DNA of 64,000 nucleotides, taken from NCBI RefSeq assembly GCF_963675165.1, contig NC_087390.1:5445250-5509249 (forward strand). Reading direction: 5' to 3'. The DNA is from Halichondria panicea. Its lineage: Eukaryota > Porifera > Demospongiae > Suberitida > Halichondriidae. The notes beneath the pieces were generated by a model. It did not search any database. It was not told the DNA's origin and saw only the letters and a list, made by a program, of their open reading frames with translations. Of this stretch, positions 36,001 through 47,400 are shown one piece after another. Each line of letters begins with the position of its first letter. Position 1 is the stretch's first letter. Both the position numbers and the translations under genes were made by a program.

Positions 36001-37052
36001 ACCTACATGCATTATCGTATTGTCTTTGCTCCAGCACCTGTCATTGGGATTTAAAAATCAGTCTGCGAAACTTCTCATCACTCTTTCCCATCTCCGACGA
36101 GGTTTACAAGGGGCACATAAGACAACTAAACATTATTGATGCTTCTCAGAATAACCTTGAATTGTTCTTTTCTCTTCCCAATCGTCTCTTTTCAGACATG
36201 TACAGCCTTGTAATTAGATCTTGTGAACCTGTTGAATCTGTAGTTGGAGACATCTTAAGTGACGGCCGGTTAATGAACTTGAAACAATTTTCTTTTTGGA
36301 ATAAGACTTTTCAAGTATCTTGTGATTTGAGCTTGATAATGGAAAGTCTGTTAGCTTCTCACCCTAATCTTGTTTACATAGGAATAGGAAGTACTGTCAT
36401 CTCATCCTCTGGTATGGCTGGATTATGCAAATACATGAGTTCTCGCTCTGGTTCACCTGAGCTTACATTGTATCTTCCACAAAACAGCATTGAAACTGAA
36501 TCCCTTAATTTGCTGATTAGTACTGTTGCATTTTCAAAGATTCTTACTCATTTGGATATTTCTTTCAACCATCTTTCAATAGAATTATTAGAAATGCTTT
36601 CTGTTGCTCTTTCTGCAAATTTATCTTTGAAAACGTTAGGGATGGATAGTTGTTCAATCGATGGTGAAGGAGCTGAATTATTATCCACTGGACTGGAGGA
36701 GAATCGAACTCTCTTCGGATTAGATCTTCGCCGAAATCTCATCAATGTGAATGGAGCTGCTGCTCTGGCTTCAATGCTTACTGTGAACACTTCATTACAA
36801 ATACTTTATCTTTCACACAACGAACAAATCGGTCATGTGGGAGCTCTAAGACTGATCAGTGCACTACAAGATGACAACAAGACTCTTGCGACACTTAGCC
36901 TCCCTGCAGAATGTGAGCCAATTGAATATGGATCGATCTTGATGAATGAAATACGAAAGAGTGGTCGCATAGAATTCATCAATAATACAAGTTCAGTTTG
37001 GAACACAATAGCACACGAGTTCACATCATTAGACATATGGCCTTATAATTAG
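33057..37052 (+). CDS. NLR gene F: CARD-NACHT-LRR receptor, complete
   Basis: Exon 1 is 33057-33369 (313 nt, full CARD-like domain MATQDFKTSAAKAF) and exon 2 is 34495-37052 (2558 nt). They join in phase 1 to give 956 aa without a stop. The NACHT exon starts with the KISAYSSTV linker, as in D, not the NIPTDSQHS linker of A and C. P-loop GVPGIGKST, Walker B LLLMEGIDEL, TSRPWAV and FLHFTIQEFLAAY are all present. RI-type LRRs form the C-terminus, ending DIWPYN. There is no DEATH exon. The first ~380 bp of the intron resemble gene B and the rest resembles gene D, so this gene looks recombinant. Predicted cytosolic immune sensor; ligand unknown. Confidence 0.92.
33370..34494. other. Composite intron of NLR F
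   Basis: 33370-33752 aligns with the NLR B intron (9990-10370). From about 33755 the sequence instead aligns with the NLR D intron downstream of its DEATH exon (24296-25696), minus the 24535-25111 element. No exon is hidden in it. Confidence 0.75.
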
Positions 37053-37260
37053 TCTTCAGTAAACTAATGTAGTGCCTGAACACTTTCTCATCGTATACGT
37101 AGTTATGATCTTTGTAATTATAATAGTGTTGTTACAATGTACAGTATTATAGACAACTACCGTCTCATAATAACTTGTAAACTACGTCACGTACTATCAC
37201 AATGATGTGAGTTTCACTTTCGACATGTATATAGGGTGATTACTGTAATAGTGAAGTCCG
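37053..37260. other. 3' flank of NLR F
   Basis: AT-rich, with no gene and no obvious polyadenylation signal. Confidence 0.4.
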
Positions 37261-39080
37261 TTAGGTTTTGTAGATACTTGATGGTTGTCTTCAAGTCAAA
37301 GCCAGCTCCACAGAACTGAGGTGCATTATTTTGGGCTCTATACAATACCTGTGGCCGTATAACTATAAGAGAGAACCTGTAGTATCTGCAAGGTTAGGGT
37401 TAAGGTTAGGATGGCGATAAAAATGCATGCAATTATGACATAATTATTCCACAGTGCTGTAAAAATATTTGCTACAAATGCATGCTAAAAATTACATACA
37501 ACCTACAATTATGTATAGAGTGTTCTTGACGGCCTATGCACGGGCATGTGTATAGAAGGTATACGTATATCATTATGAGACAGTCTGGGTATTAACCTCC
37601 AAATCTTTACATTTTTATTGCTATACCTACGGTTGCTGTCATGTGATGTTTGCATGGTGAGTGTACAGAAGGTGATGGTGAACTCTGTCTCCTCACACAG
37701 CAACACAACACCAGCGTACAGTGACTGAGGGGGTGGGGGGGGAAAACAAACTTGTACTCATCACACGACCTTATCAGAGTACGTATATTTAAGAACACTG
37801 GCGATTTGATATACCGTCGTAAGAAGACGAGGATAGGAATCTGATAATGGCGCAGACTATATAGTGTTCACTGTATATGTATGTATATTGTGCATGCAGT
37901 AGTTGATCTATAGGTGTGTGTTGGGTTGTACCAGATCGAGTACATTCATTCATACATGCAGTACATGTATACATGCATGTACATACACAAGGGTCCAGCT
38001 GGAGGAATACATAAAGTCATTGTAGCTGCATGAGGTCACAGCAATACACACATGCATGCATGCACACACAAATATCCACCTTCGATATCCATTCACACGG
38101 TACACACACGACACCACACTTATTAATACTCCCTTTCACTCTACATTTCTGTGGTGTAGACCTTGGTGCCTATTCTCATACACCCTGCATGTAATTGCTA
38201 GCCAGTGGGTAGATTGTGTACTCTGCAGTAAACAAGTTTGGATAAGTACCATGCAGAGGGGAGTTACATACACAAGGGTCCAGCTGGAGGAATACATAAA
38301 GTCATTGTAGCTGCATGAGGTTCACAGCAATACACACATGCATACACAGATATCCACCTTGGAAACCACCCCACAAGGTACACAAGAAACCACAATCAAT
38401 AATAGTACCTTTCATCTTGTTTTTGGGAGACAAATTAGAACGTTACTAATCATATTCATTTTTTTGTGGTGTAAAGACTCTAGGATCTATTCACATAAAC
38501 CCTAACGGATATGTACTCTATATAGTAAACAAGTGGTTTCCCTTATCACTGTTATGGTGGGCCCTATAGCCTCGATTCAAGGCCGATTAAAATATTTTTA
38601 TTGGCCTTGAATCGAGGCTAGGTGGGCCCTCACCTTATTGACATCGTAGTCCCCTCCCTGACTGGAGAGACTGATGACTGACTCACCCACACTCTGGTCA
38701 CACCACTGTATATACTATTTAAGTGTTATAAGGCAATCTAATAAGGAAAATTAATGTGCATGCAAGGAGATATACATGCATGTATACGAGTGTAGCCTGT
38801 ATAGGTTAATTGGTCTGTGTATGTACATTATATATTCAGCAATATATAACATTTCATTTCCACTCAATACAGTGAAAACTGTCTCGAGTGCATGGTCACC
38901 ATTATAGTTGCTTACCAACACAGGTACAAACACATGCATACTTATACATGCATGTACCAGTCTGCATAGTGGGTGCATGTGGAAGGAAATGGTGAACTCT
39001 GTCTCCTTATGCACATAGTGACACCATGCCAGCGTACAGTGACTAGCTGAGAGGAGGGTGCAGGGGGCAAAGAACAAACA
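37261..39080 (-). pseudogene. Broken copies of exons 21, 17, 16, 15 and 16 of the GRAM-CCCH-UFD1 gene
   Basis: In plus-strand order: a decayed exon 21 (37262-37345), the acceptor side of exon 17 (about 37367-37400, gagagaacctgtagtatctg), exon 16 (37624-37727), exon 15 (about 38637-38700, lacking its first codons) and a second exon 16 (about 38985-39050, with changes such as tgcacatagtg). Intron repeats around the real exons 15-16 are also copied (the gtccagctggaggaatac block appears at 37995, 38279 and 44659). The remaining exons are absent, so it cannot encode the protein. Confidence 0.75.
38567..38620. mobile_element. 54-bp near-perfect palindrome, smallest TAGCCTCG element
   Basis: TAGCCTCGATTCAAGGCCGA, an AT-rich loop, then the reverse complement. 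It is flanked by the 10-bp direct repeat GGTGGGCCCT (38556-38565, 38621-38630). The intact exon 15 intron reads gtgggccctcacc at 46554 without it. The ends match those of the 24535-25111 element. Confidence 0.8.
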
Positions 39081-39247
39081 TGTACTCCCTTATATCAGGA
39101 GTACATATAGAGGAATATTGAAAGTTTGTGTACGATACTGAATATGAACTTCAAGACAAGGATATAGACACGTACAACTCTGATCATGGCACTATTCCTA
39201 AAAGCTATCTAGTATATGCAACCATCATCTACAGCACTGGGCCATGG

Positions 39248-39463
39248 TATGCATGCATGCACACTAGCACACACATGCCAGCTGTTTTTTGGTAGATCTG
39301 AGATATACAGTCCATTTCCTGAGTGATGAAAGCATTGTGGTACATATAGACTAAGGTATGAATGCATACACACTAGCACACACATGCCAGCTGTTTTTTG
39401 GTAGATCTAAGATATACAGTCCATTTCCTGAGTGATGAAAGCATTGTGGTACATATAGACTAA
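39248..39463. repeat. Two ~108-bp direct repeats upstream of the vWA gene
   Basis: The segment from ggtatgaatgcat/ggtatgcatgcat through ccagctgttttttggtagat to acatatagactaag occurs twice back to back, ending about 160 bp before the start codon. Any regulatory site in it is doubled. Confidence 0.75.
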
Positions 39464-39543
39464 GACCATAGTCCATTCCACAGGAGTATCTCAGTATGGT
39501 TGACTCCCACCTTTTCCTTTCTTAAAAATTGCTGCTGAGAGTA

Positions 39544-39550
39544 TATAAAG
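39544..39550 (+). promoter_or_regulatory. TATA box of the TSP1-vWA gene
   Basis: TATAAAG stands 75 nt before the ATG at 39625, in a context (gagtatataaaggcatgagtttgg) conserved in the broken copy at 8536-8580. Confidence 0.55.
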
Positions 39551-39624
39551 GCATGAGTTTGGCTGAAACAATTTAATGCATATATGCATGCATGCATCAT
39601 CTGCAATCTTATAACAGCTCAGGA

Positions 39625-41218
39625 ATGAATCTTAGTGGAAGCAGTTTTGTCGTTGGAGTGCTATTTGCAGCTGCAATAGCCAGCACAGCAGCACTGCGAT
39701 CATGCGACTCGAGGCTTCGCATTCTACTGCCGCATTTATTCCTGCACTGTGACTGTATATACTCTGATTGGAGTGAATGGGAGCAAGTGCCAAATTCCAT
39801 TGGAACAGATGTATCAGGCACCTGTGAAAGTGGCCAAGCTTTTATTGAGACAAGGAGAAAAATGGCGATCGGTGAAGGTTGCGAGGAGCAAGATGAAAGC
39901 CGGACAATGTGTAAGTTTGAGTATGCTAGGGTACATCTACACATTCAATTTGATCATTGCAAGCAAAAGTTAGTTGTGTGGGAGCCTGTACATTGTCATA
40001 ATCCTAAATTGACAATTAATTTGACATGCAGGTGCACCAACTCAGAAGGACAGGCTGATATTGCTGCTTGGTTTGGGCGCCAAATCAACACCGCAACCTA
40101 AAGTGAAACCAATTTCAATATTATCAAAATTTACTTCAGGCATAAATTCCTCTGGACTCATTAGTACTACACCTACGAAACTACCTCTGAGGAGAAAACG
40201 AAGGACACGATGCAGTCATCAGTCTCAATGTTTGCAATTCTGGGACGAGAGCCGAGGTACAGAGTGCATGCATGTGCACGTGGCATAAGTTTGAGTTTAA
40301 GTGCATGCATGTTGCATGAAGTGTATAATAGTATCAATCTGACATGATATGTGATTAACAGTGAGTTTTACTCTAGCTATAGGTAAACGATCAACACAAG
40401 AAGAAGATAGCTCTCGCCTCGAGTCAAACAAGCATCATGCCCCAAAGCATCATGCCCCAAAGCATCATGCCCCAAAGCATCATGATCCTGTACCAAGGCC
40501 ATTTAGCGTGAGTGAGGATGGTCATCGATTCAGAAGACAGACTAACAAGTGTGATCCCAATGACAACCAACATGTGCTCTTTGTGTTAGACACATCTGGG
40601 AGCATTCCGATGGACACATTCCGTCGAATGACCGATGTAGTTGCAGATCTCACAACTCTTTTTTGCAAGCCAATAGAAGTTGCTGTGCTTACTTTTAGTC
40701 ATAAATTTTTTCTCGAATTTTGCTTTAATTGTTTTGAGACTGATATTTTTGGACGAATAAAGGCAGCGGAGGCTATTCGCAATATCCCATACAGAGGAAA
40801 TGTAGCAGGAAAAGTAGGATATACAGCAACTGGTGGAGCTGCTAAGTGTGTCTGTGATCAACTGCTAGATTCGAGTTGTGGTGTTGAGTTTGCTGACAAC
40901 ACTTGTGTAGACGTCGTTTTTATCACTGATGGCTACTCAAATGACAATAATTTTGAGATATGTGACGAAGTGAAATGCTTACACGATCATTTCTTGAATC
41001 TGAATACGTACTCTCTAGGGGTTGGAAACTACGACACTCCTTCTGCTAGAAGTGAACTCAAATGTATTCAAGATAGCTCCAACGATCAAAGCTTGTTCAC
41101 GTTTGAAACATTTGAAGAGTTTTTTGATCAATTGAAAGAAGTGGAAGAGGAGCTTGCAGATCCCGCCAACACAGAGCATACATGCACTGATGCAGATGGC
41201 ACTTTACAGTCAGACTGA
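39625..41218 (+). CDS. Secreted TSP1-like / von Willebrand factor A domain protein
   Basis: Three exons, 39625-39910, 40032-40256 and 40362-41218, join in phase 1 to give 455 aa with no stop. The chosen ATG gives a clear signal peptide (MNLSGSSFVVGVLFAAAIAS); an in-frame ATG 33 nt upstream would put hydrophilic residues before it. Residues ~45-97 resemble a thrombospondin type 1 repeat with a WSEW motif and spaced cysteines. Exon 2 holds a dibasic cluster LPLRRKRRTRC, a possible furin site. Exon 3 starts with a histidine-rich tandem repeat (KHHAP) and then a vWA domain with a full metal-ion site: DTSGS, the threonine in GYTATGG, and VFITDG. It probably acts outside the cell as an adhesion or matrix protein. 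It ends 225 bp from the convergent minus-strand gene. Confidence 0.85.
40429..40487 (+). repeat. 12-bp coding tandem repeat, KHHAP/KHHDP
   Basis: The unit catgccccaaag is repeated in frame, giving four KHH(A/D)P segments between the furin-like cluster and the vWA domain. Copy number could vary between alleles, and the stretch could bind metal. Confidence 0.8.
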
Positions 41219-41443
41219 TCGCTCGAGCGGACTTATAGTGAGCAGTGAGCTAGTTACAATGACACGTACTGTATCGATGTCTGCATGGTATTTAAGAACA
41301 GTTTATAATAATGGAACGATTATAGTGATTGTGCATACTAATTACACATGATTGTATATTGTCGATTAATTTTTATATTCTCTTGCCCGATCTTGGGATA
41401 ATGGAATTATAATGATGACAAAACACGTAAACTATAATGCATG
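41219..41443. other. Convergent gene spacer
   Basis: 225 bp between the stop codons of the vWA gene (+) and the GRAM-CCCH-UFD1 gene (-). It must hold both polyadenylation sites, but no canonical AATAAA is seen on either strand. Confidence 0.5.
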
Positions 41444-44400
41444 CTATCCTACAACATCGTTACAAAGTAAACTAGTTTCAGTTTCAACATCGCCTTCGTC
41501 TTGCCGCTTTTTGCACTCCGTTAGCTGTAAATGGGTAAGGAATACAGCATATTATTTGTAACTATAGCTATACACCTATTATTGAAAAGTCAGTAGTATA
41601 ATTATATTCAGAGAGACAGAGTTATGAATGCATGATACACCATGCAGTGTGGTGTAATCTCCATTATAATTATACATGAAGTTTAATGTGGTTAATTTTA
41701 TAACCTGTATATATACCTGATGTACTTGATAGTCATCTTCAAAATCAAAGCCCGCTCCACAGGTGCATTTGAACTTGGGCTCTACTGGTTTAAAAACTGT
41801 CGTCTGTAGAGTATAATTATCATACCATAAATTTGGGAGGAATATCACATAATCAACATCGACAAATTTACGCGCTATATAGTAATACGATAGGTCACTT
41901 TACAGGGCATGCATCGGTATTATAATTATACTCAACTATGACTATTACGAAGTTACACTGTTTATAGGCTGACCTGATTGGCCAGCGGTAGTGTCCAGTT
42001 TATCTTGGTAGTGTCCACTGAGTGAAAAGCCTCCAAATGAATCTCAAGCTCCAACTGGGACACTTCCTGCATAAGTACAGAGAGTGCATTTTATTTAGTG
42101 AGCTAGCTAGTCATTATCAATCATCAGGCCATTTCTATATAATTATTACAGCGATACTAATGGCAGGGGTGACCGCTATAATACAGTTACAGTACAGTAG
42201 AACCTCGCTAATCTGAATAGGGCGGGGACCAGACCCCATCCGAATACATGACATTTCTGAATATCATTAACGAAGACACTTGTACATGTATTATGAATAA
42301 TATGCGGCCAGAAGGGAAGCTGCTAGCTAGAGCAGTGAGTCTTGTGAGCTCTTTTCGTTTTCTTTGCAGTGCCATGGCCATTGTATTAAGCACATTATTA
42401 ATGAAAAATGAAATTATTGCTGATTCAAGCAAGTTAGAGTGTGTATGCGCAGTAGTTTATTCTACTGACAGCCCCTCGTTTATCATTTTGATTGGCAAGG
42501 TTTCAGACTAAAGGGGTCCAGATTAGCGAGGGTCTATACTGTACATACTTAATACACATACGTACCTCAGCACATATTGGACAAGGCACTTTCTTACGTC
42601 CACACAAATTCTCATGGTTCTGAATTTGGTCCATTGGGAATGACTGCAGAGGAAAAATATGATAATTGAGTGCCTATACTAACAATTTGAGAAACATCAT
42701 ACAACAGCACGTTATAATGAAATGTCAAAAACCCAGTTGTAAGAGTTCTGTTGTCGACAGGGAAAGTAAACGCTGGGAACCTATAGACTATATGGAGTCA
42801 GCAAATTTGGAAAGAAATTTAAGAGTTGGAGCCTAAAAAGCAGTTCCAGTGTAAAGCACACACCAATCTGGACTGTACATGTATAATACTATACATCTAG
42901 CGTGCATGGCACCAACTGACCAGATTGCACCACTTGAACGGACACTGTACGGATTTCTTGGGGCAATCAGTCATTTGATGTTCATGGAGGGCAACCTGAA
43001 AACAATTTAAACAGACTGAGCAATGTAGTTTACAAGTACGTGCACTGTGTGCATGCTGTTATGTGAACTGAACTGAAACACACACACACACACACACACA
43101 CACACGAAGTAAGTACTGTAGTACCCTGTATTTGATCTTACTTGAGTGGTTTGTGTGCCACATTCACACTTCAATGGCTCGTGGGCTATATAATGATGCT
43201 TCTTCTCAGCTGACTTTGGAACACACACTCTGCATGGAAAAAGGTAAGCTAAAATACATCTACTGTAGATAGCCCTTTGAGGTGGAACCCATGCATAACC
43301 TCCTAATGACCAACCCTGAAGAAAGGCCAACCATGAGATACTTCTACAGAATTCAGGTCTCAACTGAACAGTTGTTTGTGTACAAAAAAACCCTCAACAA
43401 AGGCCACTCCTCCTCAAAGGTGGTCTATGTAGGAAAACAAAACTCAAATTCACTTACTTGCATAGCGGGCACTTGAAGGTGCTCTGTGCGCAGTGTCTCT
43501 CGTGCATGATCAGTTTGAGGTTGGGCATGACACTCCCACAATAGGCACACCTCCCGTGACCAGGGGGTGTGGTCTCAGAGGGCTCGTTAGTGGGTGTGGC
43601 TTCCTGTGTTGAGCGACCAGTGGTCGTACCCAAGAGAGAACCTGTGGTATCTGCAAGGGTTAGGGTTATAGGGTTAGGATGGCGATAAAAATGCAATATG
43701 AGCTGCATATGACACAAAATTATTTTGTGAATGGTACAAATGCATGCTAAAAATTACATGACATACAACCTTGACGGCTTATGCATGGGCATGTGTATAG
43801 AAGGTACGTGAACACAGTAAAAACACATTCTTTACAGTAACATAAAACATAATGAAACGCATCTTTTGAAATTTAATGTAGTTCTAAATGACATAATTAT
43901 ATTTCTGTCAAAATACGATGATGCATCTCATATAAGTGTTTTTGCTGTGTATGCCTCCCAATGTTTCTATTTTTCAAACATGATTATTGCTATATATACC
44001 TACCGTTGCTGTCATGTGATGTCTGGTGGGTGTGGAAGGTGATGGTGAACTCCGTCTCCTCACACAGCGACACCACACCAGCGTACAGTGACTGAGGGGG
44101 CGGGGGACAAACAAGTATACTCATTACATGACCTTATCAGAGTACGTATATTTAAGAACACTGGCGATTTGTGTACGATAGTTTTGTCGTAATATAGACA
44201 CTGTACAACTCTGATCACGGCAAAACGTTTCCTGTTTCTAAAATTAAACCTACATGTACATGTAGCTATCTGGCAACTATGCATCATCATGATCATGGTG
44301 CAGACTGTACAATGTTCACTGTACATGTGTACATTGTACATGCAGTAGTTGATATGTAGGGTGTATTGGTTTGTACCAGATCGAGTACATGCAGTTGTAA

Positions 44401-47400
44401 TTAATGCATACACAAGAGCCCATGCAGCTGGATGGAATACATAAAGTCATGCATGTGTATAGCTGCACAGCAATACACACATAGATATCCACCTTGGAAA
44501 CCATTCCACAAGGTACACAAGACACCGCAATTAGTTAATACTCTCTTTCATTTTGAACGCCACTAATGATATTCATTTCTGTGGTATAGACCCTGGTGCC
44601 TATTCTCATACACCCTAGCATGTAATTGCTGGCCTATATAAACAAGCGGTTTGGAGTACAGCTGGAGGAATACATAAAGTCATTGTAGCTTGAGGTTCAC
44701 AGCAATACACACATGCACACACAGATATATCCACCTTGGAAACCACCCCACAAGGCACACAAGAAACCACAATCGATAATAGTCCCTTTTATCTTGTTTT
44801 TGGGAGACAACCTCACTAATTGGATTCATTTTTCGGTGGTGTAAAGACTCTAGGATCTTTCACATAACCCTGTCCAGCTGTGGGTACAGGATATGTACTC
44901 TGTAGTAAACAAGTGGCTTCCCTTTGATAATTTGTACGAGGGGAATAAAAACTTAACAGCTTAGTTTCAGTCACCTTGGAAACCACCCCACAAGGTAACA
45001 CAAGAAACCATAATCAATAATAGTCCCTTTCATCTTGTTTTTGGGGAGACAAATTAGAACCTCACTAATCGGATTCATTTTTCAGTGGTGTAAAGACTCT
45101 AGGATCTTTCACATAACCCCTGGCCAGTGGGTGGGATATGTACTCTGTAGTAAACAAGTGGCTTCCCTTTGATAATTTGTACGAGGGGAATAAAAACACA
45201 CACCCCGCCAACCCAGCGGGAAATGTTACTACTATCATTCACAGCTCCCCACTGAGACTCTTAGTCCTGTGCTGAGCATCCACGTCTACTGTGCATCATA
45301 TAGAAGCATTGCGTATCTCACCAAGAGTTTCAAAGGCAGTTTTTTGAGTCACAGTTGTACATTATCGTTTCGGCTCTATCTAGTGGCTTTGTGTACCCTC
45401 TACAAGGAGAGGCTGTGACTATAGCCCAAAATGTTAATGATTCCCTCTTTCTTAAGTAGCTGGGCATTGTATGCAAGTAAAATCAAAGCCACTTGGCTTT
45501 AGGTTGGTAAGTAATGTTCATTTTTGTCTTAGTAGCTAAGCTGGTTTTGAAAAGCAGACTTTTGTGTACCCATTTAGAAAGTTATATCAATGTGGGTAAA
45601 TTAATGTCTCTTTGTATTCATTGATAGTTGGTTCATCGTATCGGCACAGTAATTTACGACAGAACTTTGCTACATTTCCATAATTCTCTATCATGTCTGT
45701 GACTGTACTGGAATACTCAATGGTACAGACAGAGCTCCTCTCAAGAATTTGCCTGTCTAAGCTACTTTTTACTGCTTGGAGAGGTCTCACTAACTATTGC
45801 TGCTACCTTGTTGTGACTGTTCCACTAGACATTGTTAATACATGGAGCTCAGTAGCTAGTTTATAGCCTAGTACTAGCTAAAACATTTACCGAAACGCAG
45901 ATCGTAAATGCTATTTACGTAATATTTTCCATCTCCTTTCTTATATATATGGTTTCAGTCACCTTAGAACCACCCCACAAGGTACACAAGAAACCGCAAT
46001 TAACAATAATCCCTTTCATCTTGTTTTTTGGGAGACAAATTAGTAATCGTATTCAATTTTCGGTGCATGGTGTAAAGACTCTAGGATCTTTCACATAACC
46101 CTGTCCAGCTGTGGGTACAGGATATGTACTCTGTAGTAAACAAGTGGCTTCCCTTTGATAATTTAGTTGTACGAGGGGAATAAAAACTTAACAGCTTAGT
46201 TTCAGTCACCTTAGAAACCACCCCACAAGGTAACACAGGAAACCACAATCGAATAGTCCCTTTCATCTTGTTTTTTGGGAGACAACCTCACTAATCATAT
46301 TCATTTTTCGGGGGTGTAAAGACTCTAGGATCTTTCATATAACCCCTGGCCAGTGGGTATGGGATATGTACTCTGTAGTAAACAAGTGGCTTCCCTTTGA
46401 TAATTAATCGTTGTACGAGGAGAATTAAAACGTAACAGCTTAGTTTCAGTCTCCCTTTTAAAAAAATGCACACAGCCTATGAGAGCTCCTACATGTACGT
46501 ACATGTACATCATGCATGCAACCCTTTATAAGCTCTTCCCTTATACACAACAGTGGGCCCTCACCTTATTGACATCGTAGCCCCCTCCCTGACTGGAGAG
46601 ACTGATGACTGACTCACCCACACTCTGGTCACACCACGTGTACCTGTACAGTTTAGTAGGGAATGGAATCTGTAAGTGTTAGCAAGGAAATGTGCAAAGA
46701 GATACATGTACAAAGGTTGGTCTGTGTACATTATAATTTCTCTAAATTCAGCAATAATGATATTCATTCCGACTCAATACAGTGAAACCATAATTATGTC
46801 TCTAGTGGTCCGGCCCTTCTGTCAGTTGTACTTGCTGTACCAACACAGGTCCAAATTAACACATGCATACTATGAAACTGAAGCCCATCAACCTAGCGTT
46901 AATGCAGAAAATTACCTGCTTCTAGGGTGACCACAATAGGACATTGCCGTTGGTATCAGGTTTGAGAAATGCACATTACTCTCAGCAAATGAAGTAGTGA
47001 AGGCAACAAATAAGGAGAAGTTACCTGGCCTGTGTGGGTGCAGTGCAACTTTGAGAGAGGAAGAGATCAGCGTCACCTCGAGAGGAGGTCACCACCACTC
47101 TCAGTCCAGGAGGGAGGGGCTGGCCGGGGAGGGACAGCTGTGTGTGGGGGTGGGATTGTGAGAGAGTGTGAGGGAGTTGAGTGTGAGACGAGGAAAATAC
47201 TTGCTATCCACGACACCATTAAGAAAATATTCAAGACTTTAAATTGTTTCTGTAATACATGTTCTTGACTACAAAGGTGATCAAGGAGTTAGCATGTGGA
47301 TTGCATCCCTTATTTTCTGGGGAGATAATACCAGTAGCTCACCAGCACAAAGTGTCTGTACGTGTTCTCTTCCTTCGAGCACTTGGTAGGTTCATCCAGA

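Noticed and set aside
39592-39624. Upstream in-frame ATG for the vWA protein
   Set aside because: It would add hydrophilic residues ahead of a clean signal peptide. The ATG at 39625 fits better, although usage cannot be proved.
43007-43363. A 118-codon minus-strand ORF as a gene of its own
   Set aside because: Only the part from 43229 to 43142 is coding (exon 18). The rest is intron with a CA repeat.
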